The position numbers and the translations under genes are program-made. The notes under the pieces are model-generated. The model worked only from the letters and a program-made list of their open reading frames with translations. It made no database searches and was not told where the DNA came from. Of a DNA stretch of 64,000 nucleotides, positions 36,590 through 46,049 are shown in pieces; the stretch's first letter is position 1; each line of letters begins with the position of its first letter. Origin of the DNA: Cerasibacillus quisquiliarum (GTDB lineage Bacteria; Bacillota; Bacilli; Bacillales; Amphibacillaceae); contig NZ_JACHHA010000011.1 of assembly GCF_014202495.1 (NCBI RefSeq), positions 16,401 through 80,400 of the forward strand, written 5' to 3'.

Positions 36590-37793
36590 ATTTATTTACT
36601 TTTTCAGGAAGATGATTAAATTTTTTCAAAGCGGCATAGAGAAGTAAACAATGTTGGAAATTTCTCGTATCAAGTTCTGTTAATTGTTCAATTTTATTTA
36701 AGCGATAAATAAGTGTATTGCGATGGATGTATAGTTTTTTTGCTGCTTTTGTTAAATTCATATTTTGATCACAATACATCATAAAATCGCGTTTTAACTC
36801 TTGAAATGAATCATATTTAAATAACTTATCTAGCCGCTTTTTCAAAATCATTATATATGTAGAGTTAATTTGACCAGGTAACATCTTTAATAAAATAGGC
36901 CAAGAGTAATAATCTAATATTTGTAAATTTAATCTTTGTTTTTTCGCAAATGAAAGCATTTCTTCAGCTTTCTGATATGATGCATTTAATTGTATAAGCG
37001 AGCCACATATCGTTCCTGCAGAAATGAGTGGCCAAGATATTTTTAAATCATGACATACATTTAAAAATGCTTGAGCCATATGTCTATACTGTGACATGGC
37101 ATCTTCATCTTCTATCCTTGAATGAACAGATTTTATTACAATCATTTTTTCCGTATTTAAATAGGCACAACGATCATCTGTTTCTTGTATAAACGTTTCA
37201 CGAGCATGCATTAACAACGTCTCTTTTAAATGGGTTAATGAGTAAGAGTTATGTTCTTGACTTACCTTCGACATGAGTGAACCATTTAAGTCTATAACGA
37301 CACAAAAATACTTTTGTCGTTGGTTCATATTTAGTCTGTTACAATATTGATTCACTCTAAGTGGATCAACGGATTGATTTAATAAAATATATTGTAAAAA
37401 GGATTCCAGTGTTTTTTCTTCTAAATCTGCCATTTGTTTTAAAAACATTTCTTGCCACATTAATTCAACATATTGCTTAATGAGCTTGGCATGCGGCATA
37501 ACTTCATTCGGTGGACCGATAATTCCTAATACCCCCATTGTTTCATTGTCAAATTTAAGTGGTACGGCTACACCAGGTAACACATTAGCTTCATTCGCAA
37601 TATCTTTTTCTTCAAAAATGACAAAGTCGTTCTTACGGAGCACTTCTTTTGATGGTGCATGAATAGAACCAACTCGATTGTAAGCCGAGTCGGCAATTAT
37701 TTCACCATCAATATCTGTCAAACTAATAGGAAAAGGTAAAATATTTGTAACCGCTTTCATTAGTTTTTGTGCATCTTGTACGAAACGATTCAA
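36588..37793 (-). CDS. CdaR/PucR-family transcriptional regulator
   Basis: 401 residues. The N-terminal 130 residues are a putative sugar-diacid-recognition domain (LPFPISLTDIDGEIIADSAY, VLPGVAVPLKFDNETMGVLG), the middle is a GGDEF-like scaffold, and the C-terminus is the PucR helix-turn-helix: NMNLTKAAKKLYIHRNTLIY, RLNKIEQLTELD. The start is TTG 37793 after GGAGG with seven bases spacing. It is divergent from an FAD oxidase gene and transporter, 176 bases away, and probably regulates them; the ligand may not be a sugar diacid. Confidence 0.92.
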   Translation of the reverse strand: MNRFVQDAQKLMKAVTNILPFPISLTDIDGEIIADSAYNRVGSIHAPSKEVLRKNDFVIFEEKDIANEANVLPGVAVPLKFDNETMGVLGIIGPPNEVMPHAKLIKQYVELMWQEMFLKQMADLEEKTLESFLQYILLNQSVDPLRVNQYCNRLNMNQRQKYFCVVIDLNGSLMSKVSQEHNSYSLTHLKETLLMHARETFIQETDDRCAYLNTEKMIVIKSVHSRIEDEDAMSQYRHMAQAFLNVCHDLKISWPLISAGTICGSLIQLNASYQKAEEMLSFAKKQRLNLQILDYYSWPILLKMLPGQINSTYIMILKKRLDKLFKYDSFQELKRDFMMYCDQNMNLTKAAKKLYIHRNTLIYRLNKIEQLTELDTRNFQHCLLLYAALKKFNHLPEKVNK

Positions 37794-37969
37794 TTCTTTA
37801 CCTCCTTATCACCATAACGTTAACTAACACTTTTATCATAACATATTTTTAGATAATTTTAAAAAGTTGATATTAATAAGCCTTATTTTGTTCAAATTAA
37901 CCATAGACTTCAATCTTTTCGTGATATATATATACATTATTAGAAATAATCAAATGATGAGGTGATTTA

Positions 37970-39139
37970 ATGACAAAACATATAGACATTATCATTGTTG
38001 GTGGTGGTGTAATCGGTTCTAGTATTGCATACAATCTTCTCAATGATGGCTATGAAGGAGAAATCATTGTATTTGAAAAAGATCGTATATATGAGTATTC
38101 TTCTACCCCACGAAGTGCAGGTGGAATTAGACAACTCTTCACAACAAGCGTCAATATATTAATGGGGAAATTCGGTATTGAAACATATCGGTCTTTTCCT
38201 GAAAAAATGGCTATTGATGGAGAACGTGCAGAAATTGATTTCGAACAAGCAGGTTATCTATTTTTAGCTAAAAACGATACAGAAATGAAACATCTTGAGC
38301 AACAAATGGTGTTACAACATTCACACGGCGTAATGTCCGAATTGTTAGATAAAAGTAGTTTGCTATCCATTATTCCTGAATTAACAATTGATGATTTAGC
38401 TGGTGGATTATTTTCAAAGGAAGACGGTTATCTCGATCCATATTCTGTCATGCAAGGATATGCAAAAAAAGCAAAACAACTAGGTGCACAATACGTTTTC
38501 GACGAAGTGGACACTATTTTAACTGACAGGAACGGTGTTCAAGGGATTCGAACGTATTCAGGTGATATCTATCATGCGCCTCTTGTCATAAATTGTGCTG
38601 GACCTTGGGCAGCAGGTTTAAGTGAAAAAATTAATTTACCCATTCCAGTAGTCCCGTTAAAAAGACAAATTATTCAATTCGATATTGCTAAACCGTTGGC
38701 TCGCAAGTTGCCGCTAACTGTAGACCCTACTGGCGTTTATTTCCGACATGAAGGAGAAACAATTATTTCAGGTTTCTCTGAGGAAGTAAAGCCGGGGATT
38801 GATTTCACATGGAAGCGCTCTTTCTTCACTGAACAATTATGGCCAGTACTAGCAGATCGTGTGCCTAATTTTGAACAAGCAAAAATTAAAAGCGGTTGGG
38901 CTGGCATGTATAGCTATAATACAGTCGATCAAAATGCGATTATTGGTGAACACCCAGAACTTAATGGATACTATTTAGCTTGTGGATTTAGTGGACACGG
39001 CATGCAACAAGGGCCTGCCATAGGAAAAGGTATGTCCGAACTCATTAGAACAGGTAAGTATGAAACGATTGATTTGACTCCGCTTCGTTTTGAGCGATTT
39101 AATGAAAAGGATCTCGTCATTGAAGGTGCTGTCGTTTAG
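37970..39139 (+). CDS. FAD-dependent oxidoreductase (DAO family)
   Basis: 389 residues. The FAD-binding motif is IIIVGGGVIGSSIAYNLL; the DAO-type loop follows (YEYSSTPRSAGGIRQLFTTS). GVYFRHEGETIISGFSEEVK and the late ACGFSGHGMQQGPAIGKGMS are typical of sarcosine, glycine or D-amino acid oxidases/dehydrogenases. No second subunit is seen. The start follows GAGGTGAT. With the sodium-coupled transporter downstream and the divergent CdaR-type gene, it probably belongs to an uptake and oxidation module for an amine or amino acid; the substrate is unknown. Confidence 0.92.
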   Translation: MTKHIDIIIVGGGVIGSSIAYNLLNDGYEGEIIVFEKDRIYEYSSTPRSAGGIRQLFTTSVNILMGKFGIETYRSFPEKMAIDGERAEIDFEQAGYLFLAKNDTEMKHLEQQMVLQHSHGVMSELLDKSSLLSIIPELTIDDLAGGLFSKEDGYLDPYSVMQGYAKKAKQLGAQYVFDEVDTILTDRNGVQGIRTYSGDIYHAPLVINCAGPWAAGLSEKINLPIPVVPLKRQIIQFDIAKPLARKLPLTVDPTGVYFRHEGETIISGFSEEVKPGIDFTWKRSFFTEQLWPVLADRVPNFEQAKIKSGWAGMYSYNTVDQNAIIGEHPELNGYYLACGFSGHGMQQGPAIGKGMSELIRTGKYETIDLTPLRFERFNEKDLVIEGAVV

Positions 39140-39189
39140 TTGAGCATTTCACCTCGTACACATTTTAGGTGAACACTCATTATAAATAC

Positions 39190-39270
39190 GTATCAGGTAA
39201 GGTGCTCTACCCATTATGGATTTCAAATTTTAGAGGCGTTTGCATCGGGTAAAGCACTTTATCTTGTACG
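39190..39270. repeat. 52-bp-period intergenic hairpin repeat, locus D (2 units)
   Basis: GGTAA at 39196 and again at 39248, 52 bases apart. Cores AGGTAAGGTGCTCTACCC and GGGTAAAGCACTTTATC keep the dyad with different bases (GGTA...TACC; GTAAAG...CTTTAT). Located between the FAD oxidoreductase and the transporter, both plus strand. Confidence 0.72.
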
Positions 39271-39331
39271 CTCTATAATTTCTAAATGGATAATAGGATT
39301 GATTTAATTTTTCAACATGGGAGGAAGTATC

Positions 39332-40690
39332 ATGTACAAACAAAAAAAGAAAAAGCGTGAAAGTTGGGGTAGTAACTTTGGTTTTATTATGGCGACAGCC
39401 GGTTTTTCTATTGGTTTAGGTAATATTTGGCGTTTCTCCTATGTAGCTGGTCACAATGGTGGAGGTGCGTTTCTGTTTATTTATCTTATTATTATCGCAC
39501 TCATTGGGTTACCAATATTTTTAGCCGAAGCGGGACTCGGTAGAAAAGCTCAGTCAGGTATAATAACTGGGCTAAGAAAATTAACGAGACGTGGAAGTCC
39601 TTGGGTACTCATCGGTTGGATTGGCATTTTAGCCGCTTCTCTCATCATGTCTTACTATTTAATGATTATGGGTTGGATTTTTGCATACTTGATTAAGGTG
39701 ATCGCTGGTGGATTTTCAGGTATGACTGTTGAACAAATTGCACTTCATTACGAACAATTAACATCTAATCCATTAGCGGTATTTGGTTACACTTTAATAC
39801 CTGTCATACTTATCGGGCTCATCGTTTCAAGGGGTGTAAGAAATGGCATTGAAAAGTTTGTAAAGATTAGTATGCCACTCCTACTGTTCATGTTGATTAT
39901 CCTTTCAGCTTATTCACTCTCTTTACCGGGTGCCATGAAAGGGGTCTCTTGGTATTTGAAGCCAGACTTTTCAGCTATCAATGGGCAAACTTTTTTAGAA
40001 GCGTTAGGACAAGCATTCTTCTCCGTTGGTATTGGATTAGCAGGTGCTTTTACGTATGGTAGTTATTTACATCCTCATAAATCTGATTTAGTAAAGGGAA
40101 GTATTTGGGTCATTTCTTTTGATACATGTGTTGCTTTTTTATCTGGTCTTGTCATTTTTCCAGCTTTGTTTGCTTTCCATATTGCACCTGATTCAGGACC
40201 TGGTTTATTGTTTATTACCATTCCAAATTTGCTTAATCAAATGCCAGGTGGCATGATTTTTGGATTTTTGTTCTTCTTTTTAGTTGTGATTGCAGCTATT
40301 ACGACAGCTGTTGGATTAATTGAAACGATATCAGCTAATGCATCTGAATTATTGAAGATAGGTAGAAAAACAAGTGTTTGGCTTTGGCTCGGTTTCATCG
40401 TTCTTCTGGCTATCCCATCGATTTTATCTCATGGTCCTTGGGCAGCCATGAAATTTTTCGGCATGAGTATTTTTGAATTGATTGATTATGTATCTGGAAA
40501 TATTCTTCTTACAACAAGTGGTCTGTTCATTTCACTTTATGTCATTTTCTATTGGACATTCGATCGTTTTCAAATGGATATTAATACAGGTGCAACAACA
40601 TTAAAAATCACACCGATATGGAAGCCAATTATTTATTTTATCGTTCCGTGTGTCATATTAACCATATTAATTACAGGGTTGACTTCATGA
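39332..40690 (+). CDS. Neurotransmitter:sodium symporter (SNF) family transporter
   Basis: 452 residues with about 11 membrane helices. The sodium/substrate-site motif in helix 1 is ATAGFSIGLGNIWRFSYVAG, followed by NGGGAFLFIY; later GQAFFSVGIGLAGAFTYGSY (helix 6) is also typical of LeuT-like bacterial proteins. Imports amino acids or amines with sodium. ATG 39332 follows GGGAGG with eight bases; an ATG 15 bases upstream overlaps that site. Its place after the FAD oxidase suggests it brings in that enzyme's substrate. Confidence 0.94.
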   Translation: MYKQKKKKRESWGSNFGFIMATAGFSIGLGNIWRFSYVAGHNGGGAFLFIYLIIIALIGLPIFLAEAGLGRKAQSGIITGLRKLTRRGSPWVLIGWIGILAASLIMSYYLMIMGWIFAYLIKVIAGGFSGMTVEQIALHYEQLTSNPLAVFGYTLIPVILIGLIVSRGVRNGIEKFVKISMPLLLFMLIILSAYSLSLPGAMKGVSWYLKPDFSAINGQTFLEALGQAFFSVGIGLAGAFTYGSYLHPHKSDLVKGSIWVISFDTCVAFLSGLVIFPALFAFHIAPDSGPGLLFITIPNLLNQMPGGMIFGFLFFFLVVIAAITTAVGLIETISANASELLKIGRKTSVWLWLGFIVLLAIPSILSHGPWAAMKFFGMSIFELIDYVSGNILLTTSGLFISLYVIFYWTFDRFQMDINTGATTLKITPIWKPIIYFIVPCVILTILITGLTS

Positions 40691-40764
40691 TTAAAACAAG
40701 GTCAGGAAGATAGATAGTCTCTTATAATAGCCACTGTTGAATAAAAGCAATGATGAGAGGGAAG

Positions 40765-40855
40765 TTGACAATCTAACGAGAGATTACTTCACATTGGAGA
40801 ATGCCATGATAGATACACTCATCAATTAGACGAGAGTTACTTAACATTGAAAGAT
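40765..40855. repeat. 53-bp-period repeat, locus E (2 units)
   Basis: Two units 53 bases apart (CATTG at 40792 and 40845): ACGAGAGATTACTTCACATTG and ACGAGAGTTACTTAACATTG share an ACGAGA...TTAC-TT-ACATTG skeleton. The same skeleton (ACGAGACTTCACATTG) starts the array near 53570. It lies between convergent genes, so it is probably transcribed only by read-through. Confidence 0.6.
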
Positions 40856-40963
40856 TAATCTAATGACATCGCTAAATACGACTAAATGATTTGACTCTTA
40901 CTTGTCTCCTTGCAATTTATATGAAATGTTAAAAAAGAGCGTCCTAACTGGACTGCTCTTTTT

Positions 40964-42196
40964 TTATCGTTTTTTACGCATCATATCGTATTTTTTAACT
41001 GGCGCATCGACTTTCATTTTAACAATCATCATCGGATGTGGTGCTCGATCAATCGGTTCTCCCTTTTCATCCCACATTTGTTCAACCTTTTGATATAGAT
41101 GAGTAAATCCAGGTCCATAAAATTCAATTTCATCGCCTATGCCAAAATTGTTGCGCTGTTCAATAGTGGCGATACCCGTTTCTTCATCATAATCTAAAAC
41201 TTGTCCGATGAAGCGGTGCACTGGAATTTTACGACGCTTACCAAAAAGTTGTTGGCTTTCATCTGGTATGCCATAATAAAATCCTGTCGCAAGTTCACGT
41301 TGTGCGACTTTCCATAATTCTTCTTCCCATGCAGGGTTGAATTCATAATTGTCCGGATCTTTACAGTACGTATCAATCGCTTGTCGATAGACATTCGATA
41401 CAGTCGATACATAATGAATTGATTTCATTCGCCCTTCGATTTTTAGACTATCTACTCCTGCTTCCACCAAATCAGGAATATGGTGAATCATTGACATATC
41501 AACTGCACTCATAGAAAAGTCCTCAGTCGGTTCGCCACCAAGCAATGACTGGCGTTGATTTGAGCTGTCCACTTCAAATAAATCATATTTCCAGCGACAT
41601 GATTGTGAGCAACCACCACGGTTAGCATCTCGCATGGACATGTGATTAGATAGGACACAACGACCAGAATAAGAAATACACATCGCTCCATGTATAAAAA
41701 CTTCTAATTCTACATCTGTATTTTCACGTATTTCTCTTATTTCATCCATACTTACTTCACGCGCTAATACGACACGTTCCAGTCCTTCTTCTTTCCAGAA
41801 ATTTAGTGTTTCATAGTTTGTCGCCGATGCTTGCGTTGATAAATGAATCGGTAGTCCTTCTGCTTCTGTTGCACATATTTCAATTAATGCTGGATCTGAA
41901 ACAATGACTGCATCAATTCCTATATCTCTTACTGAACGGAAAAATTCTCCCGCTCCTTTTGCATCATGTTCATGTGTTACCATATTTGCGGCGACATACA
42001 CTTTCGCATCATGTGCTTTTGCAAAGGCAATGCCTTCTTTCATTTCATCGATTGTGAAATTTCCTGCACGGCGGCGTAAGCTAAATTCATTTCCACCAAT
42101 ATAAACAGCATCTGCACCATACCGAATCGCTGTTTTTAATTTTTCAAGTGTTCCTGCTGGTGCAAGTACTTCTGGCTTTTTAGTAATTGTACGCAA
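40964..42196 (-). CDS. trhP2: Peptidase U32 family protein TrhP2 (YrrO), tRNA U34 hydroxylation
   Basis: About 410 residues. The U32 domain starts KPEVLAPAGTLEKLKTAIRY and ADAVYIGGNEFSLRRRAGNF. The cysteine cluster in CISYSGRCVLSNHMSMRDAN and RGGCSQSCRW is that of TrhP/RlhA proteins, which may hold an Fe-S cluster and take part in 5-hydroxyuridine formation at tRNA position 34 using prephenate. TTG 42196 is preferred because GGAGG (42205-42209) lies eight bases upstream; ATG 42211 would contain that site and has no signal before it. It follows trhP1 directly. Confidence 0.92.
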   Translation of the reverse strand: MRTITKKPEVLAPAGTLEKLKTAIRYGADAVYIGGNEFSLRRRAGNFTIDEMKEGIAFAKAHDAKVYVAANMVTHEHDAKGAGEFFRSVRDIGIDAVIVSDPALIEICATEAEGLPIHLSTQASATNYETLNFWKEEGLERVVLAREVSMDEIREIRENTDVELEVFIHGAMCISYSGRCVLSNHMSMRDANRGGCSQSCRWKYDLFEVDSSNQRQSLLGGEPTEDFSMSAVDMSMIHHIPDLVEAGVDSLKIEGRMKSIHYVSTVSNVYRQAIDTYCKDPDNYEFNPAWEEELWKVAQRELATGFYYGIPDESQQLFGKRRKIPVHRFIGQVLDYDEETGIATIEQRNNFGIGDEIEFYGPGFTHLYQKVEQMWDEKGEPIDRAPHPMMIVKMKVDAPVKKYDMMRKKR

Positions 42197-42218
42197 CGTC
42201 TTTTCCTCCATTTTCTTT

Positions 42219-43139
42219 TTATTTTACATCTGATGGGTCCATCGTATAAAATCCTGCCGACATTGATCGTTCCTCAGGATGTAGTGATTCCAATTTTTCT
42301 TGTAATGATTTCATCAGGTCATTTGACCATTCTTTATTAATAAATGCTTCTTTAGCTCGAACAAATAACTTTGCAATTTCGACGAATGATTCTCCTTTTG
42401 TAAAAATACCGTCTAATTTCCACGTAGTTAAACCCGTCTCAACTAATTGGTCAAGAAATGGTAAGAGATTCACATCGTCTGTCGCGAAAATATGAGTTCC
42501 ATTTATATCTTCATAGACTGAATAATGAGTTTCCGGATCTTTCTTTTCCGATACAAATAATCCTGCGTCTTTGTCTGTTTTTGTATTTTGTTTTGTAAAG
42601 TTAACGTAGTTTTGCACAAGCGGTCGCAAAGATTGATGTATACAAGTTGCACCATAAACTAAAATCTCAAGTGGGACAGTGACTTGTTTACGCATTTCTT
42701 TTAATTCTTCATATGGTAATTCTCGCGCTAATACAGCACCCTTAGCTCCACGTTTAACCCAAAAGTTTATTTGATTTGCACTTGTGACCATTGTTTGCGC
42801 ATCATAAATATAAGGGATGTTAATCTCATTTTTATTTATTAAATGGATCACACCGGGATCTCCTACTGTGATCTCATCCACTTTAATCTTTTCAAGTTCC
42901 TTCAAATAAGGTATAACTGTTTTTATTCGATCATTATGCATAATGGCATTAACGGCAACACAAATTTCTTTTCCTTTAGCATGTGCTTTATCCGTAATGT
43001 GAGCAATCTCATCTAATGTAAAACTTTCTGGTAATCGTAAGCCAAATGCTTCTTCACCTATGTATAACTTATCAACTCCAGCCTCAAGCAATTGCTCTGC
43101 TTGATCTATTGATTCGGCCGTCGCTATTAGTTCAATCAT
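42219..43139 (-). CDS. trhP1: Peptidase U32 family protein TrhP1 (YrrN)
   Basis: 306 residues, shorter U32 member paired with TrhP2, as in Bacillus subtilis yrrN-yrrO. N-terminal ELIATAESIDQAEQLLEAGV and KLYIGEEAFGLRLPESFTLD, then GAKGAVLARELPYEELKEMR and LEILVYGATCIHQSLRPL. The Cys of the last motif remains while the larger cluster of TrhP2 is absent. The start has GAGGAGG seven bases upstream. In B. subtilis the pair follows the methyltransferase gene trmR; it is not adjacent here. Confidence 0.92.
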   Translation of the reverse strand: MIELIATAESIDQAEQLLEAGVDKLYIGEEAFGLRLPESFTLDEIAHITDKAHAKGKEICVAVNAIMHNDRIKTVIPYLKELEKIKVDEITVGDPGVIHLINKNEINIPYIYDAQTMVTSANQINFWVKRGAKGAVLARELPYEELKEMRKQVTVPLEILVYGATCIHQSLRPLVQNYVNFTKQNTKTDKDAGLFVSEKKDPETHYSVYEDINGTHIFATDDVNLLPFLDQLVETGLTTWKLDGIFTKGESFVEIAKLFVRAKEAFINKEWSNDLMKSLQEKLESLHPEERSMSAGFYTMDPSDVK

Positions 43140-43315
43140 TCACAATCCTCCTCTAGAAAGAAAACAAATATATTAATAATGGTATCATACTATTTATCTT
43201 TTCATATGAAAATTTTATGACATTCTATACAAGATGACAAATTTTTTTCAAAATCAGCGTTAACCACCTTCGCTTAAAAGACTATAAAATCAGTTGTGAA
43301 AGGCATTATTCACAC

Positions 43316-43360
43316 AAAAATATCCCTTTTGGCAATGACCGCACTACCAAAAAGGATATC
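43316..43360 (-). terminator. Terminator of the small membrane protein gene
   Basis: TATCCCTTTTGG (43321-43332) pairs with CCAAAAAGGATA (43347-43358) with a single bulge. The A-run at 43316-43320 is the U-tract on the minus strand. Confidence 0.85.
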
Positions 43361-43369
43361 TTCTCTTTA

Positions 43370-43693
43370 TTATTCATTTTGGGCGGTTGCTACTTTAAGC
43401 GACTGTTGTTCTGACTTATAATGATTATTCGGAAAGAACAATACGCTTCCAAGTAAGACAAGTGACATTAAGCTTAGAAATGCTTCACCAAATGTAAATT
43501 GGCCAATTGTTCCATGTCGATCTGCCAACACACCCGCTTGATAAAATGAAACAACACTAAATACCCAAGCTAAAAACGATAAAATAAAACGACTATTTTT
43601 TAACCCCTTTGTTTTCTCACTAAACACATATAACACGAACATAATGAAATAAGCAAATACAGAACCAACAATAATTGATGATAAAATTGACAT
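43370..43693 (-). CDS. Small membrane protein of unknown function
   Basis: 107 residues, three membrane helices near 3-25 (SIIVGSVFAYFIMFVLYVF), 36-55 and 68-88 (FGEAFLSLMSLVLLGSVLFF), with a polar C-terminus. Conserved-looking loop ADRHGTIGQFTFG. I do not recognise a named family. The start has a good GGGGAGG site and the gene has its own terminator, so it is very likely real. Neighbours (trhP1 and SIMPL) give no functional hint. Confidence 0.75.
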   Translation of the reverse strand: MSILSSIIVGSVFAYFIMFVLYVFSEKTKGLKNSRFILSFLAWVFSVVSFYQAGVLADRHGTIGQFTFGEAFLSLMSLVLLGSVLFFPNNHYKSEQQSLKVATAQNE

Positions 43694-43838
43694 CTATTGA
43701 GCCCCTCCCCCACATTATTCTGTATTCTATCCCTATTAAAACAAGATTTTATCATTTTGTCAAAAATTAGACACATTTTATTCATCTATTGTTCATAATT
43801 GACAATTGATTAATGTGTATGAATTGTTATGTTCATTA

Positions 43839-44459
43839 TCAAAAAGTGTAAACGAGCTGCACTGTCGCTTGTATAATTATTTGTCCGGATTCAATCTGGG
43901 TAGAGGTTTTATTTAATGCTAAAAATGGTTGCGCTTGTTGGGGTGTGATTTCTGTAATGGAGATTGGCTTAGGATTTAAAGTTAAGTGTAGTGTTTGAGC
44001 GATTGTTTGGGCTTTTTTTTCTGCATCACGCATTGCAAGTGCAAGTGCTTGTAGGTAAATTGGTTGAGGATTTTTTATTTGTAATTGAATGTTTCCAACT
44101 CGATTAACACCTAGTTGAACAGCAGAATCGATGATTTTTCCTGCTTCATTAATATCTCTTATTTCGATTAATAGGCCATGTGTCACTTCATACCCAGTAA
44201 ATAGTTGTTCACCATTTTGATAGTCGTATTTTGGTTGAATCGTATATTCTACTGTTCGGATATTTTCTCTTGGAATACCACGCTCTGTTATCGCTTGAAG
44301 GACTCTTGATATTTTTTCGGCATTAAATTGTTGAGCAATTGTTAAATCCAAATGTTCTGTCACAACATCTAAGCGAATCGTTAAGACATCAGGCATCGCA
44401 GATATGCTTCCCGTTCCGAAAACGGTCATACTCTCTTTCGTTTGATTTTTTAAAGACAT
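43839..44459 (-). CDS. SIMPL (DUF541) domain protein
   Basis: 206 residues. SIMPL signature: SMTVFGTGSISAMPDVLTIR near the N-terminus, VEYTIQPKYDYQNGEQLFTGY in the centre and ALALAMRDAEKKAQTIAQTL toward the end. Usually periplasmic or surface-exposed in other bacteria, but no signal peptide is visible here, so it appears cytoplasmic. Function poorly known; some members are tied to oxidative stress or outer-surface biology. The start follows AAAGGAT. Single gene. Confidence 0.88.
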   Translation of the reverse strand: MSLKNQTKESMTVFGTGSISAMPDVLTIRLDVVTEHLDLTIAQQFNAEKISRVLQAITERGIPRENIRTVEYTIQPKYDYQNGEQLFTGYEVTHGLLIEIRDINEAGKIIDSAVQLGVNRVGNIQLQIKNPQPIYLQALALAMRDAEKKAQTIAQTLHLTLNPKPISITEITPQQAQPFLALNKTSTQIESGQIIIQATVQLVYTF

Positions 44460-44515
44460 GATGATCCCATCCTTTCATATGATACAAATATAATCAGAAA
44501 AGATGGGAGTTATGC

Positions 44516-44983
44516 CTATTCTTCGCCATGATATGAAACGATTGTATTATTTTTATAGATAAAATGATAGTTACGAATCTTGTTATCTTTTAACATATCA
44601 GGTAAGAAGTATTTGATGTTACTCACAACACCACGATTATTCTCGGATAAAATCCAATCAATATTTTTCCATTCAAGAATACCTTCTCGTGTCGCAAGTG
44701 GTGTATCATACTCAAATGTATCGGGTACTGTTGCCATATATACATACATGCCTCCAGTATATGAATCATCGACATTCCAAGTAATCTGTCCTTTATAATT
44801 CATTTCTGATAGGATAATGCCTGTCTCCTCCTTTACTTCTCTTAAAACACAGGCATCTCTTGTTTCATCATTTTCTAATTTTCCACCGACACCGTTCCAT
44901 AATCCTAAATTAGGAGAGTGATTGCGATTTAATAATAAAATATCGTTTTTTCTTTTAATAAAACAAATTGTATAAGGTAACAT
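44516..44983 (-). CDS. NUDIX hydrolase (8-oxo-dGTP diphosphatase-like)
   Basis: 155 residues. The Nudix box runs GVGGKLENDETRDACVLREV then KEETGIIL; the GLWNGVGGK entry and following CVLREVKEETG are complete. The N-terminus MLPYTICFIKRKNDILLLNR is typical of MutT/YtkD-like enzymes, which hydrolyse nucleoside triphosphates or related diphosphates. ATG 44983 follows AAGGG and lies one to two bases after the stop of the previous NUDIX gene, so the pair is co-translated. Substrate unknown. Confidence 0.9.
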   Translation of the reverse strand: MLPYTICFIKRKNDILLLNRNHSPNLGLWNGVGGKLENDETRDACVLREVKEETGIILSEMNYKGQITWNVDDSYTGGMYVYMATVPDTFEYDTPLATREGILEWKNIDWILSENNRGVVSNIKYFLPDMLKDNKIRNYHFIYKNNTIVSYHGEE

Positions 44984-44984
44984 A

Positions 44985-45410
44985 CTACATCCCTTCTGTT
45001 GTCTTCCTTTTCTGTTCAATATAATCTAGTAAAAATGCTCGATCTTTAGGAAAGCTAAGCTTTATATGTTGAATCTCTCTTGCTGATTTCCAATCGATTT
45101 CATAAATGAGTTGATCCGGGTCTTGAATGTTTTTTTCCCCACCTGTAATCGTCACTTCGTAATAATGAACTTCAACTTGATTGTCTTGTATGACATCAGT
45201 CTTAATATATAGAAGACGTTCAACAACACCTTCGTAGCCTGTTTCTTCATATAGTTCTCTTAAACAACATGATGCAAATGTTTCATCCGGTTCCTTCCCG
45301 CCACTTGGTATGGTCCATTTTTTCTCTTCATCAGGTAGCCCTTGTTTAACCATTAAAATTTCAAAATTTTCATTGATACAAACTGCAGCTGCACCAAACC
45401 ATGTCTTCAT
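44985..45410 (-). CDS. NUDIX hydrolase
   Basis: 141 residues. Nudix box GGKEPDETFASCCLRELYEE then TGYEG is intact. N-terminus WFGAAAVCINENFEILMVKQ. I take ATG 45410 as start because AAGGGGAT lies before it; a GTG at 45440 is the alternative. It is downstream of a GNAT gene (46 bases) and directly upstream of the second NUDIX gene in the same direction, so three small enzymes share an operon. Substrate unknown. Confidence 0.9.
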   Translation of the reverse strand: MKTWFGAAAVCINENFEILMVKQGLPDEEKKWTIPSGGKEPDETFASCCLRELYEETGYEGVVERLLYIKTDVIQDNQVEVHYYEVTITGGEKNIQDPDQLIYEIDWKSAREIQHIKLSFPKDRAFLLDYIEQKRKTTEGM

Positions 45411-45455
45411 TGGCAGATCCCCTTTATATTGTTTTTCCACATAACATGTACTATC

Positions 45456-45977
45456 TCATTCTTTAACGGGTAACAACGGTTGTATAGAATCCCAACCATA
45501 GGCAATTTCAGTTAGTTTTTTACCACCAATATTAATGATTTCCGTATCAACATATTTTCCACCGAGCGATTCATAGAAATACTTTGAGTCATTATCTTTT
45601 AATACCCAAACGAGCATTGAATGCATCTGTTCTCTAAATAATTGTTCAGCTATCATTTGTACGAGCTTCTTACCGATGCCTTTTCCTTGATATGCTTTAA
45701 GCAAATAGATAGCATACAATTCGCCTTCATAATCATATTTTCCACTTCGTTCGATGCCACCTGATGCAAAGCCAACTACAGATTTTTCTGTATTTTCTAC
45801 TACAATCGCTTGATGATGAGCTAATATCATTTCCCATCTTTTTTCTAGCGAATCATACGTAAGTGTTTCATATAGGAACGATTGCGGCACAATCCCGTCA
45901 TACGTTGTTCGCCAACTGTCTACATGTACTTTAGCAAGCTGTGGAATGTCTTCGTTAGTCGCCAGTCGATACTTCAT
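45456..45977 (-). CDS. GNAT family N-acetyltransferase
   Basis: 173 residues. The acetyl-CoA binding motif A is YAIYLLKAYQGKGIGKKLVQ (Q/R-x-x-G-x-G type), preceded by VDSWRTTYDGIVPQSFL, a segment common in the Bacillus GNATs often written as DSWRTTY. The acceptor is unknown. ATG 45977 follows GAGGG at good spacing; an in-frame GTG nine bases earlier is less likely. First of three genes with the two NUDIX hydrolases. Confidence 0.9.
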   Translation of the reverse strand: MKYRLATNEDIPQLAKVHVDSWRTTYDGIVPQSFLYETLTYDSLEKRWEMILAHHQAIVVENTEKSVVGFASGGIERSGKYDYEGELYAIYLLKAYQGKGIGKKLVQMIAEQLFREQMHSMLVWVLKDNDSKYFYESLGGKYVDTEIINIGGKKLTEIAYGWDSIQPLLPVKE

Positions 45978-46049
45978 TTTATTCACCCTCTCTAATGATC
46001 TGAAATAACTATATATCTAATATACATTCTACCAATAGAACAGATCGTT

